64,000 nucleotides of DNA from Dermanyssus gallinae (lineage: Eukaryota; Arthropoda; Arachnida; Mesostigmata; Dermanyssidae), in NCBI GenBank assembly GCA_003439945.1, contig QVRM01006776.1, forward strand, positions 62,001-126,000, in the 5' to 3' direction. How positions within the stretch are numbered: the stretch's first letter is position 1; each line of letters begins with the position of its first letter. A program made the translations under genes and the position numbers. Shown in pieces: positions 10,941 to 22,460 of the stretch. The notes below the pieces were generated by a model. That model was given only the letters and a program-made list of their open reading frames with translations, did not search any database and was not told where the DNA came from.

Positions 10941-10949
10941 GCTTTTGCT

Positions 10950-11640
10950 TGTATCGGGCGTGACGCATTTGGCGACCTGAGTCTTGCCTATTCTTTGCAG
11001 GTTTTTTGAGCGTTTGTCTCCGGGCCTCAATTTCTCGTAAGGATCTGTTCTGTTTCCTCCGTGTTCGTTTAGCGAGCATTCTAGGCTATAGTGTCAGCCT
11101 TGCTATTGCGATAATGGCCGATGTTTCCACTGTTCTATATACGCTGGTGATCCGTATTACCAGCTCTATTTGCGCTTTTAGGATTTTTTCTGTTTCTTCT
11201 TAACTTCATAGCGTTTAGTCCCAACGTTGGAGTGGCGAACCGGAGGATAGACTCCGCTACCGGGGCAGGAAGTCTTATCTTACATTCAGTTGGACCGCGC
11301 GTCCTCGGCAGGATCTCAGCCAGGCTATTTGCTAGCTTTTCTGCCTTGGCTGTCACCTTGTCGATGAGCACGTTATTTGAGAGAGCCGTATCTATTGTCA
11401 CACCCCGATATTACGTAAACCTGATATTTTGGCTCACGTCATTCAGTGCTAACCGGTACGGCGTTTATTGGGGTCCGTGTTACGTCGTCGCTGTCTTCGG
11501 GCGCTAGTTCAAGGTCGTGTCTTACTATACAGCCGTCAACCATGTCGATGACTGTTTGTGTTCTTTCTTGCAGCATTGCCCCCTCATTTGCTGTGACCAG
11601 GATGGATAGGTCGTCTGCTTAAGCAATTGTCCCTACGGCC
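10950..11640 (-). pseudogene. R1-like non-LTR retrotransposon C, RT-to-C-terminal fragment
   Basis: The minus strand starts with a broken catalytic box at 11610-11624, reading A-stop-A-D-D where YADD is expected, then LSILVTANEGAMLQERT, VIDMVDGC and LELAPEDS. After a frameshift come KAEKLANSLAEILPRTRGP and RLPAPVAESILRFATPTLGLNAMK (the post-RT segment of R1: LARIMPNxGGP...RxLLxxVxxSILLYxAPxW). A further shift gives VIRITSVYRTVETSAIIAIA (R1: LRVxSAYRTVSxxAxxVIAG). It is 5' truncated and disabled by frameshifts. It is the third independent R1-like remnant on the minus strand within 7 kb. Confidence 0.75.
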
Positions 11641-11649
11641 TACGGTATC

Positions 11650-12190
11650 CAGGTCACATGAGAATACCTCAGCCTATGACAGCTAGATAAACTAGATAAG
11701 ATAAAACCCACGTTTTTTAAGCAAGCCATTGGGTTGCCACGAAATGCGAAAAACCATCTAGTTTACCTTATGACTTCTACTCAACCACTTGTAGAAGATC
11801 TAGTAACTAGATTCCGTTTCTCAGAAACCGCTGATCTTATTCAGTTTCGAGAAAACCTCATGAAGAAAATTCGAGCAGTTCTCGGAAACTTCTTCAATTC
11901 GCCAGCAATGGTCTAGCAGAACTAGCAGAGACCACTACAACCAAACCGACATCTCGTGACCCGCTATTCACTTTATGGGGTTCACCATAAACTCTGCCAT
12001 CGAAAAGGCTTTCTACGATTATTATGTCGGCTGTTTGTGCCGTTTATGTAACCAGCCGGGCTATCTGGCATCTCGATACCTGTCAGAGAGCTATTTCTCT
12101 TACGCAATTAGCTCGATGATAGTTTATTACTTATCTATAAACAAGTGTTTTTATTACAATGATGCATATATTTACATGCCATATATAAGG
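11650..12190. other. Intergenic stretch, no gene seen
   Basis: AT-rich with short frames only (11734-11916 and 11975-12223, plus). No domain, repeat boundary or RNA structure was recognised. Confidence 0.5.
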
Positions 12191-12199
12191 TGCAATAAA

Positions 12200-12660
12200 T
12201 ACATTATTATAAGCAATTTTTGAAACGCACTTCAGTCTGCAAAATCTCAGTGCCTCGTTGCATGCTGTTCCAGAGCAGAGGCCCTTGTATGAATCTCTGG
12301 AATTCTTCTTCCTCATCTTCGTAATGCATATATTTGTGGTCGATTTAGGAGTCGTCTTCTGAGACCCTCCGGTATGCCATTTTGTTTATTGTGTTTTCGT
12401 ATCGGCATGTAAAATCTATAAATAAAACTCGGACTCTTCTCTCGAATGTGGGTAGAAGGCCGGCGTTAAAGAGTGCCAAGCCCTGCAGCGCTAATTACTC
12501 TGCTAACTCTTGCCCTTTATTGTTCGATGTTTTGCATCCCCATTCCGTTGCGGCTGCGTTGAAGTATCTTCCACAAAGATCGCTTCGGATCGTGCTTTGC
12601 ATCTTCTTATTTCCCTCACGAGGTCATGTAGAAATTTAGTGAACCCTTGCAATTGCGAGT
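12200..12660 (-). pseudogene. CR1-like non-LTR retrotransposon 3' coding fragment, decayed
   Basis: On the minus strand, broken frames give LFIDFTCRYENTINKMAYRR and then EEFQRFIQGPLLWNSMQRGTEI. The pattern (fxxSFxxxxxxLWNSLPxxI) is the terminal motif found after the RT in many CR1/L2-type elements. Several stops and frameshifts are present. No poly(A) or microsatellite tail is clear, so the exact 3' boundary is uncertain. Confidence 0.45.
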
Positions 12661-13583
12661 GTAGCTATATGTAGCGGCTGAACACGGCCGACCTTCTGTC
12701 GAGATCTGCTCTTTTCCTGATATTTGCGCCTGTAACAGCTATTGTTTGTTTGACTTATAGCGCTGCATGTTCGGTTTTTTTGCCTATATCATGATTTGCC
12801 CTGTCCTCTGGGGCGCTACCTTCTACTGGTTTTCCTAACAACTAAAAGTTAGGGGCCTTCGGTTTGTTCACACATAAAGTGATCCTTCGAATTCCAATGC
12901 CAGGCTTTTGACGAGGTGCTTTAAAGTAATGATGTACAATGCAATGTAGTACTATCCATGTGTATCACGTTTATTATAATCTAATACGTAAGCACACTAG
13001 ATTGAACAATAGTCTTCGCGCGAGCGTATAGGCACAGGTTCTCTAACCCAAGATTAGCCCAGTCCAACATTATGGCCCGACCAGATGTTGCATTTCCTCG
13101 TTGAATGTCGAGCGACAGCGACTAACGCAAGGATTCGGATACTTTCGAGTCTTCAGCCGTAAGGTTAAGGCATCTCCCACCCGCTGAATAAGCTTGGGGA
13201 TGTGGGTCTCCCATTGTCTTGAACGCCAAAGGATGCGGACCAATCCACACAATTGGTTCGGAAAAGAGATAACCGTAAAACCAACGCCAGAACATTTCCT
13301 GCATTTGTTAGCCGCGACCAACCTTCGCAAGGGGTAATTGGTCGATTGCAGTTGTGTTTCAAACAAACATGCAGTTACGCTTAAAAGGGTCGGAGTGCGA
13401 ACGTCATGTCCTGTTTCGTCGTTCCTGGAAAGACCCGGGAGTTCTAGCGCCCAGCAGCGTTTTGCGTGTTGCAAATGGTGTTATGTATTATTCTGCTTTC
13501 AAATTACTAAATCTTTCTGAAGACATAAGCCTGAAATGCTGTTTAATTTAATTCTAAAATGCTATTTAAATAAGCCACGTTTG
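12661..13583. other. Intergenic stretch, no gene seen
   Basis: The 134-codon minus frame at 13070-13474 and overlapping frames have no recognisable motif and compete with equally long frames on the other strand. Confidence 0.45.
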
Positions 13584-13610
13584 ATATATATATATATATA
13601 TTTTTTTTTT
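13584..13610. repeat. TA tract plus poly-T, at 3' end of a LINE fragment
   Basis: A short TA run followed by a T run, which is poly(A) on the minus strand, abuts the ATTTC repeats at 13611. Confidence 0.8.
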
Positions 13611-14160
13611 CATTTCATTTCATTTCAATTTGAGGTTTATTCACGGAACCGCAATTTCACAATGCTTAAGTTCTCGTATATAAAAAATATTTAAAATGTG
13701 CATTACAAAAATGTGTGTAAAAAGTGTGCATGCAAAATGTGTAACATTACTATTATCTATTTCATACTATAATATGTCTCACTCTATACGAAACTAGCAA
13801 TTGAAGTTGCTAAACACTTCTCCCGTTCACACAATTTCAACCTATTGACGGGAAACTAGTTTTGACTAGAGTTTTTGCTCGTTACCCATTTTTTCACCTC
13901 GCGTTTAAATGCTCCGACTGAGGTAAGTACACGAATTTCTTTGGGAAGTTCGGTCCAGATAGTCGGAAGGGTGTATGCAAAAGCATGACGGGTGGCCTGC
14001 TTTAGAGCTATTGGCCTCACAAATTCCGTTGCACGTCGAGTTGTGCGTCTAACAGCAGCTCTTATAGGAAAACCAGCATCATCTGGAATAACTCCCCTAT
14101 ACATCTTAAATGCAAGCGTGGCAATTTTTACCCTGTACATATCCCTAAGTGTTAAAAGCT
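13611..14160 (-). pseudogene. CR1/Jockey-like non-LTR retrotransposon, 3' end with (GAAAT)n tail
   Basis: The minus-strand frame 14140-13856 (94 codons, not starting at ATG) contains IATLAFKMYRG, then RRATEFVRPIALKQATRHAFAY, then LPTIWTELPKEIRVLTSVGAFKREVKKWV. The last part matches the conserved end of many arthropod non-LTR ORF2 proteins (Fxxxxx.LWNxLPxxIrxxxxxxxFKxxLKxWL). It is followed by about 200 bp of UTR and then three GAAAT repeats and poly(A) (13620 to 13601 on the minus strand), the usual microsatellite-type 3' tail of CR1-like elements. It is 5' truncated. Confidence 0.7.
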
Positions 14161-14894
14161 TAAAGTCTTGAAAACACTATATATATATATCACGGGCCAT
14201 AGTCATTTCTGCGAAATGTCTTTAGTGGTCACAATTGTTAAAAATGTGTAATTATGGATATTTGAAGTTCAATTGTTGAATTTAATTAAATGTGCCGTTT
14301 GGACATGACGGCCTCATAAAAAAAACTTATATATGTATATGCGTGGCTCATTTGAACAGCATTAAACAATAGCCCAGCATACATACTCTCCCGGTGGTAA
14401 CCGCTATTAGCATGAAAATGGACGTGATGCAGGTCGACAACGCGCAAACGCACTCATAACCGGAGCAAATAAAATCATACACAACTTTTGAATATTGACA
14501 TACCGCAACTGCCGCCCGTCACGGCACGATCTTTAAAACTCGGTTGCGGCGTTGTCACAGCAAGATGACAACATGAAACAATATGTTTAACCAATAATAG
14601 GAGAATAACAAACATACTACAATAGCTAGCTCGTACGGGTTTATTAAGGAAAGAAACATCACAGACTCCTGGACCCGGCGGTGTTTTTGCGGCAATTTGT
14701 TTCTAGTGTAAGCATTTGTACCAACTGCTGTTGCAAACACGCCGTCAATGTACCTTCTCGCTCTTTAGGCGAAGCGATACAATTCAACGACATAGAGCAT
14801 AACTATGAAGGACAGTCATGTACGGTGGACGTACTAGACCGATACAACGCCCTGTAATTATACTACTATCATTACTGGTGAATAAACATTCACT

Positions 14895-14896
<2 letters not shown>
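14161..14896. other. AT-rich intergenic stretch, no gene seen
   Basis: A small TA run at about 14178-14190 and only short anonymous frames. Confidence 0.5.
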
Positions 14897-14934
<38 letters not shown>

Positions 14935-15000
14935 TAAGTATACTCAAGTGTAAATTATGAGAGTACTCAACTAACGAGAATTTCCTGAGTTCATTTCCGC

Positions 15001-15033
<33 letters not shown>
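14897..15033. repeat. Two TA microsatellites
   Basis: TA tracts at 14897-14932 and 15005-15033 flank about 70 bp of unique sequence. Confidence 0.95.
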
Positions 15034-15035
<2 letters not shown>

Positions 15036-15059
15036 GTTGCAGAATTTGCCAACGCGCAG

Positions 15060-15830
15060 TTTCACTATGAGTTGAGGCACATAGAGAAGCACGTCACCCG
15101 GCGGCGACCCCTACGAAAAAGTGAATGGCCCGGTTCGGGGGTTGTCTACCCCCATCCCGGAGCTGTGGGCGCGAAGCTGCGTGCGCCGTCGTTGGCTGAC
15201 GCTACTACTGTTAACAAACTTGAAATGCAAATTCGTTCGCTCATTCGCCTTGAGTGCAGCTGGGCGCACGTTAACCGTCGGCCGCGGCGCGGTTGACCGA
15301 ACCGGTTCGACGGGGTGGCGCTGACCATTGTGTCCATTCCCGCACCCCCACCCCCGCGCCGCCGGTGAATTGGAACGCCGAGCCGCCAGCGGCAGCAAGT
15401 GATTTCGCGCGCGACCTCGACGCGCCTGTAGAGGCTGGCTGCCGTGGAGAAGACAGACGGAGGAGTGCACACCGCCGTTTGCCACCGCCGAGCACACAGT
15501 CTGACACGAGATGACTTGGCCTCTGATGAGGAGAGCGCCAATACGCCGGTGCTGACGGCGGCATTTATCACCGGCCCAGCTGGCGTTCGGGGCGGCAGCA
15601 AGGGCGGCAGCGGGGGCGGCAATTTAGCCGTAGCCGGACGTGCCCGAAAGCATTCGACTGACGGCCGTAACCACGCCACCCCGCCACCCTACTGCCGCTA
15701 CCTACCGCCATCGTCGCCGTTACTGTTGCTGCAGCTCGCAGGAAGCCAGCTTAGCTGTTGTTGTTGCTGCTGCTGTTGCTGCTGCCGCCACCGCATCAAC
15801 GTAGCTCAACACGTGCTACCATAAACCGAC
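15060..15830. other. GC-rich island with triplet repeat
   Basis: CpG-rich sequence with open frames on both strands (plus 15444-15824, minus 15146-15679) and a GTT/GCT repeat at 15756-15790. The plus frame reads DDLASDEESANTPVLTAAF and Gly/Ser-rich sequence, but begins at GTG and runs into poly-Cys from the repeat. It may be a gene promoter or 5' exon; I see no decisive signal. Confidence 0.35.
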
Positions 15831-15848
15831 GAACAGATGAACGCCGAG

Positions 15849-15861
15849 TGTTGCAAACAAT
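15849..15861. repeat. SINE TSD, left
   Basis: TGTTGCAAACAAT, repeated exactly at 16057-16069. Confidence 0.85.
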
Positions 15862-16056
15862 ATCGAGCCCGGTGGTGGCGTGGCGCATTTGGGTGCGCTG
15901 CGCTACCGGAGGAGACACATAGCAGGTGCGCGGGTTCGAGCTCCACCGTTGCCCCACATTTGTATTTATAGAGGTCCGTCTATGAAGCACTGCGAAAAGC
16001 AGTTCCATGGACGTTAAATCTTGGCTGAAAGTCAGCCCCAAAAGGATTTTTTGTTT
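15862..16056 (+). mobile_element. tRNA-derived SINE, family 1, copy 1
   Basis: A 195-bp element lies between perfect 13-bp duplications. Its head resembles a tRNA gene: an A-box-like GGTGGCGTGGCGCATTTGGG and a B box GGTTCGAGCTCC (about 15938-15949), 3' of GGTGCGCG. This is followed by a conserved body (TTGTATTTATAGAGGTCCGTCTATGAAG) and a T-rich end (GGATTTTTTGTTTT). The same head and body occur at 44930-45085. RNA polymerase III transcription is the expected mode for such elements (family knowledge). Confidence 0.85.
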
Positions 16057-16069
16057 TGTTGCAAACAAT
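16057..16069. repeat. SINE TSD, right
   Basis: TGTTGCAAACAAT, identical to 15849-15861. Confidence 0.85.
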
Positions 16070-16371
16070 GACAGTACAAGAACGGTGCCACTGCGTTTTC
16101 TTGCGTGAGACGGGATGATACTGCTGCTACTGCTGCTGCTGCTACCGTTGGTACCACTATTTCAACTAGCTTTATGTGGATCTAGTCTACTAGTATTATA
16201 TAGTATAGGTAAGCTGACGACAAGGACAAAACGTTGTTCGTGTCCCGTTGCAGGAGTAAGGCATGCAATAGTTAGGTAGTTTGTGCTGACCCGGATTGGG
16301 AGCTCTTCTGCATCGGATAGAGTTCTATAATTAAAATTTTAATCATTATTATTATAGGTTAAATAAAATGT

Positions 16372-16415
<44 letters not shown>

Positions 16416-17320
16416 ACGTAGAGCTCTATTAATAATAGCAATTGCTCTTCATAAGTTGGAACGAAGCGCATGCATACCACACAGGTTAAACTGCTTTTAA
16501 ACGAAACGAAGCATCAAACATGTCGTGGTGGCCGCCCAACATCTACCTGTTTATAGACAACATGCATTTAATTAGTCAAGTTAAAATGTTTGACTCTTGG
16601 TTGTGTCAGTACGTAACTTTAATTTGCCTACACGGCGTTACAGTACAATGTTCAGCCAAGCTAAAGATAATCTTCTTTACTTGCTGTGTGCTCATATCGG
16701 ATTCTGTGTCTTTCTTAATATATTTAGTAGTCATATGAAGATATGTATGCGAAGTGGGTTGCATCAAATATCGACAGGGTGTGAGTGCACGTCATGCGGA
16801 AAATCTTGTGATCTGCACCATCTCCAACAGTGTACAAAAGCAACATCGCTGATAAGAGTAATTTAGAAGAGCTGTAGCACATATGCGCATAAACCAGCTA
16901 TTGGTTAATAAACAGTATGTTCAATATGTTTAGTACATATTTGTTGCATACTGTCTGAATGCTTCAACTGCACTTGCTGCCAGCCGTTCAGAAACGTACG
17001 CCTCCAGCATATTCCGCACACATTTTTTTAAAAACAACTCTATATTTAATATCATTTAGGTGACATGCCCATTAGTCGACGCTCGCAATGGGCAACAATG
17101 ATCTGCTGCACGAACACGTAATTATTTAATGGTTATTCGTTAGACGTATTGGTGCATTCGAGAAGATACGTGTATATATATATATATATATGCATACAGT
17201 CGTTAGTTGATAACTACAAAATTCTGAGCATAACTTGCCTACTACACATGCGAGACCGGGTGGAAGAAAGACTGCTCTGTCCATCCCCAAGTCGTTGGCG
17301 GAAGCGGTTTACGGCATTAG
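16070..17320. other. AT-rich intergenic stretch with microsatellites
   Basis: Contains a CTG run (about 16127-16143), a TA tract (16374-16411) and a short TA tract (17172-17191). Open frames at 16520-16866 are anonymous. Confidence 0.6.
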
Positions 17321-17329
17321 GCCGTCTTC

Positions 17330-17690
17330 ACTGAGAACTTATGTGGCGCCGGAATTGAAGTCATGGCGGCAATGCTGATATTAAATCGCTGAGATATGGG
17401 GGCTTAACAACCAGATAAGTAAACTCCGAGACAAATTCTACAGAAGCACACTTCTCCTTTGGGACCCCCGGATATCAACTTTATAGCTTTTGTCTTCGAC
17501 ACGTAAATCGTGAAACCGTTGTGCTCGCTGTACGTCTTTAGCATTCCCAGGGCTATTTTTATCTTTCTACGTCCATTAACGTACTACTATGTATATACCA
17601 TGACGTCATCGACATACAGAGTTATGCCAACACAGAGGTAGTGGTCAATCATAACGACCGGTAGATCTATATAACACATATACTAGGCGC
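17330..17690 (-). pseudogene. Non-LTR reverse transcriptase fragment with YVDD box
   Basis: The minus strand gives VMIDHYLCVGITLYVDDVMVY, with the YVDD catalytic box at 17605-17616. After one stop follow K.ALGMLKTYSEHNGFTIYVSKTKAIKLISGG. This is the classical spacing of RT motif C (Y-x-D-D) followed by the N-G-x-x-x-x-x-x-K-T-K segment of non-LTR polymerases. Sequence 5' and 3' of this stretch is too decayed to classify. Confidence 0.6.
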
Positions 17691-17810
17691 TTCGCTTAAT
17701 TTTTAACTGGCTTGTTGTGTTGTACATAATGAGCTATTTGCTAGTCCAACATAAAACAAAACTGTCTATAAATTGCATAGGTGTCACGATTATAAAGCAA
17801 TCTATGTGCC

Positions 17811-18150
17811 ATGTGAGTTTACAAAGCGTAGTTCGATTTGCCTTCATGGCGCTATTTTAAATGAGGGAGTAGATTCAACATATTATTAGAATTTCAGCAT
17901 ATTGCATTGTCATGTTTTCTTGGGAAATGTACCTGCGCTGAACTAGGTGCTGTACTTACTACCTCTATAAACGTTGTTTTCCGAAAATGTTCTGCAACCA
18001 TGGCAGAATCGTCTTAACAAAAACATGTTTTACTTTGTCTATTTGCTTTAGGCTTTTTAAATACGCTGTTAGTATACTCAGAATAATAACTAAGCACCCT
18101 ATCGACACTGTTAGAAATATGTCTGAACACTGTCTTAATATATGAAGTAA
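17811..18150. repeat. Diverged direct repeat, copy 1
   Basis: Segments such as TTTACAAAGCGTAGTTCGAT, CTTACTACCTCTATAAACGTT and ATTTGCTTTAGGCT recur in the same order at 19151-19645 with scattered substitutions and indels. I see no coding potential. It could be an unclassified interspersed repeat or a local duplication. Confidence 0.8.
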
Positions 18151-18337
18151 TACTGTAGTAAGGATTAGAAGCTGCTTAGCAAAGTTTGAAAGGAATATTT
18201 AGCAGCCAGTTTTGACCAAGCACTGTTTACTAAACGCCTTCGACAATGTTGCGACAAATAGAAAGCTAGTGCAGTTGAATGCGATATATTCCGAGCGTAG
18301 CCAAAGTAGTGAAGTAAATGCATAGAAAATGTTAATT

Positions 18338-18780
18338 CAAGTTTCAATTCAATTCAAGTGCTCCTTTATTATATTCAAAGGGTTGACAATTATGTACATA
18401 GTTATTCACAAAAGTCCTGTATTCAATATATACATTGCGCAATAATAGAAGCATAGAGAACAATTTACTAGATAATAGGATGAAATAGTACCATTGCGTA
18501 ACATATGCGGTAGTACAGAATAAGAATATATGACTAGTTCATGGTTCTCAACATTCTCGCCAAACGCCACGAAAACATATTATTAAATCGGTCAGAACGT
18601 GCAACTACTTTCGACGATATGGTTTGGGTGCCGCGCAGATTGTTTTTGCGAATATTAAAAAAGATGGAAAGCCTATTCGACTGAGAAATTCGTGCGTACA
18701 TTTTAAAATCTGCTCTCGAGTGTCGTTCCGATATAGGTGGTAAGTAGAGACTGCTACGCTCAACCTTACTCAACCTTACT
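18338..18780 (-). pseudogene. CR1-like retrotransposon 3' end with (TTGAA)n tail
   Basis: On the minus strand the segment ends AATATAATAAAGGAGCACTT followed by TTGAA repeats (18335-18360), a tail type common to CR1/L2-like elements. The 79-codon frame 18773-18534 (SSLYLPPISERHSRADFKMY...ISQSNRLSIFFNIRK) would be its terminal coding part. The resemblance is weak; the tail structure is the better evidence. It lies between the two copies of the 17811/19151 direct repeat. Confidence 0.45.
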
Positions 18781-18866
18781 TAAAATAATTTTTTCTGAAA
18801 ATAAAAGAGATGTATGACACAATTACGCTGACGCTGAGTTCAGTGTACTTATAGATACTGTTCTCA

Positions 18867-18907
18867 GTATATATTGTAAATCAAAATATTTGGTTTACAA
18901 TATATAC
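18867..18907. other. 14-bp stem hairpin
   Basis: GTATATATTGTAAA (18867-18880) is the exact reverse complement of 18894-18907, with a 13-nt loop. AT-rich palindromes like this may be remnants of small foldback elements. Confidence 0.75.
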
Positions 18908-19150
18908 TTATTATATTACTGTTTACTAGGGACATTTACTAGGGACCTGTAAAGGTCTGCAAAAAGTGCATTCATACGGACGTTTATGTGTGAGTCAATG
19001 TATGATAGGTTTTATAGGGTAGGTTTATCTAGCCGCTTACCGGACTTCTTAAGGAGCTTCCCAGTAGCTTATCGTTCAGAGCTGAAATTAGAGTAAAATA
19101 TAATGTTTTTGGTAACTAAAATTCTGTTACACATGCTGATTATTATCGGA

Positions 19151-19680
19151 GTCAAGAGTTTACAAGGCGTAGTTCAATTTGCCTGCATGGCGCTCTTTCG
19201 ACGTTGCTTTAAATAAGGGCCCATCAGCAAATATCTGGGAACAAAATACATATTGCTTTTACATATTGCTTTCAATGCGGCAGCAATTAAGGGCACAATG
19301 AGGGGCTGCCTCGAGGATAAGCTCGATTGGTAGCACCCTTCACACGCCCAAGGGTAGTTAGATATTCATATTTCACTGTAACCACAAAATTAAATAAAAC
19401 TATTAGTATTTATTGCTTTTATATTCAATACGTTATTCGATATTTAGTATGTTGTGTTATCACGTCCTCTTGGGCAATATCCCTGCGCTGTATTAGGTGT
19501 TATACTTACTACCTCTATAAACGTTATTTTCTAGGAATGTTCTGCATTCATTGCAGAATCTTCTTAACAAAAGCATGTTCTACTTTGCCGATCTGCTTTA
19601 GGCTCTGCAGCGTTAGGTGCACTGCTAGAAAACTCAAAATAATATACAACTCAGAGTAGAACATATAATTGACTTAATTG
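19151..19680. repeat. Diverged direct repeat, copy 2
   Basis: Corresponds to 17811-18150 (TTTACAAGGCGTAGTTCAAT, CTTACTACCTCTATAAACGTT, ATCTGCTTTAGGCT). The 110-codon plus frame 19327-19659 over it is Cys/Ile/Tyr-rich and looks non-coding. Confidence 0.8.
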
Positions 19681-22460
19681 TTGTTTTAAAGAATAATCCC
19701 CATAAAGCCAGTGTACGGCATTGACACTGTTTAGTCCAGCGAGTAGAAAAAGACTTAGTATATATTCTTGAGCCAGTACGGGTCCGTTAACTAGCCTGAT
19801 TGATTAAGCGCGTGAAAAGAAAGATATAATTAAGCCCCAGAATGTCCTGAAGGAGGCTTAACGACTTACCGCGTATATAAAAATCGTATCGTATATAACG
19901 GTCGTTCGCGCAGACCGCATCTATAAAGTCTGCATACGTACTTTGACTGCTAATAAAGCCCTACCTAATATGTTGTACAAGTTCTCTTTGGGCTGTTGTC
20001 GGATGATCTCTGCAGGCAAAAGGGCTTGGCAACTATTGTGGTGCCTGCTCACAATTAAATATTTATGTGCCAACTTTTGGGAATTTGTTCATCTAAACAA
20101 GGATTTGTGAGTCCAGTTAAAAATTGTACGAAATCTGTTAGTGCACCTTTAAGGTGTTGATGTACAGTCATATCTATCCCCGGAGATGTTTTAATTTGTC
20201 AATAGCCATGCTGTTTACTTTTTCAATTGCAAAATGCAAGTCGATGGGCTTCACTCGGTTTGGCAGGGTACAGATATTGCGGTCGGGCAAGGTATGTTCG
20301 TCAATTCTAGTTCGTGTTGCGTCCGGCTGCCTGATACGCAGTGCATACGCGATACGTTTGAAGCTGCCCCCAGTATGGTCCAAACCGCGTTTCTTCTGGC
20401 CATACTAAATGATCACGATATATATATATATATATATATATCATCCCCTTTAGTGACCTAAATTAACTAAGAATTAACTGAACAGAATAGACATGCCCAT
20501 CACTCACACAATAGCGTCGTGATGGATCAGACAATTCACCCACGAAAAACAAAATCTGCTTGACATCCTACTAGCAAACGAAGACTTAATCAATTTGGGG
20601 CGGACCCATTTTAAATGACCATGCCATAATTACGTTCGTGGCATCTCTGAGTTCCACACTACAACAAGAGAATTAATTGACACGAAATAAATGTTTTCAA
20701 TTACAACAAAGAACGTTTCAAATGGCATTCTCTTTAACCTGCACGCCACGAACTGTGCTGTTCTCCTTGCAACGCATCGACGAGTTACAGTAACGTTGGG
20801 ACATTTATCCAGAAAGGACTGCACAAATGTTCACGAAGAATACGCATTAATGATGAAAACTATAAAAAAACGCTAGAAATGCGAATGAAGATTCAATACA
20901 ACATCACATTTAAAACCAGCTGGGCCTGCTACAAGTGACAGTGCGTAAGAAGTGAACATTTTTTGGAGTGTGTTCGCAAGGCGCTACCCGTCTCATACTA
21001 GCTGACTGCAAGGCACATTTTTCTTGCAATTCTCTCCACTCCGAGACAACATGCCATATGATTATATACACCTCGCCCGATCATGTACGACTTTATCTAC
21101 GAAAACTGGCGTGCAAACATGGCAACACCATTTTCTATATCATAAGAGTGGTTTGCTATTTGTGAGCCATTTATTCATACATTTTTCTTTGATCAATCAA
21201 TGAGAGAGAGACGTACGGGAAGCGTTTCGCTGTGCCAGAGTCTTTCCGGTGCGCACGCGAGGTGATGAAGGATGATGTCTGCAGTGAGCTAACGGTGTCG
21301 TTGACATTAGTTTCCTCTAAGCCCTTTGACAGCGTCATAGTTGAACCGAAATACGACAAAGTCCATATCAATCATAGAAATTGTCCACCGTTCGGGCCAC
21401 TCGATGGTTGTACGGCTGTTTGAGAAGCGAAACAGCTAGTCTCTTATACTTATTGCACACGCGTCTATCTCGACTATGAGTTTGCCTTCGAATTATTTGT
21501 CACGCAACGTGAACTTCTGAAAATGCGCAGGAGTACGCCAAGCACTCAGACAAATGTCCGGGTATCGCAATGGGGCAATGTGAGGACTGTTTATATACTC
21601 CTATGCACATGTTCATTAAATTTAATATTTTTTTGAGTATGCAAAAGTCTACATATATAATGTAAAATTGCATACTACGATAAATGAGAAATCGAAAAAG
21701 GTGATGTTCTATAAAACTCTAACTAAATTGATGTTAGATAAAGCAATAGCTGGGCGTTAGCATGTTATTTGTTGAGTACTATTTTGTACTGCACGTTTGC
21801 CACAGTAATCATAGATGCTAGCAGCAGATAATAACAGAATCGAGAGCGAGCAAATTAAACTAAAAGAGAGATCGAGTGTTGGACCGGATTATGGATAATG
21901 CACTCGTTAGCAATATAAGAACAGACAAAACTACATAAACTACACGTTGTTGTCAGGTCAAAGCGGCCGAAATGCGATGGTACTTGGCCATTACGAAGAT
22001 ACTTGGCCAAAACGATAACAAGTTGACGAAAAAGTGTTCTCCGATATACGTCGATCCATAAGCTTATGTACTATTCAGAACTATAAATTGATCTGAATTC
22101 AGTGATAGGGCGAAGACAGTCGATCCCTGAGCATAGCCCTGTAAGCAAACAGTTTGCTTAACGTACAAAATTACATTATATTAAAGCTATATTATGTGCA
22201 AGCTACATCATGTGCAATATTGCTGCAATACAAACGACTTTAACAACGTGCACATTTTGCATACGACAATAGTCGCCCGCGTACTAATCAAACAATATGT
22301 AATTGTCTGAGTAATAAATCAATAAAACTTGAATACAAATATAGCCATGAAATAGTAAGGTACATATACATATACAGGCATACTTAGTCGAATAAAGCTG
22401 TTGCCCACTCGGTCAGCGTTTACTAAGTAAGCTCATAAGCCAAGCTAAGTCATCAGGGTT
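19681..22460. other. Intergenic stretch; one weak Pol-like frame
   Basis: Mostly anonymous AT-rich DNA with a TA tract at 20418-20441. The minus frame 20383-20174 has protein-like composition and ends KPIDLHFAIEKVN...IDKLKHLRG, faintly like the start of a Ty3/gypsy-type RT domain; this is not enough to call. Other frames (20691-20876, 21171-21423) are unrecognised. Confidence 0.45.

Noticed and set aside
15146..15679. 177-codon minus frame
   Set aside because: GC-driven open frame competing with three others in the same island; no recognisable motif.
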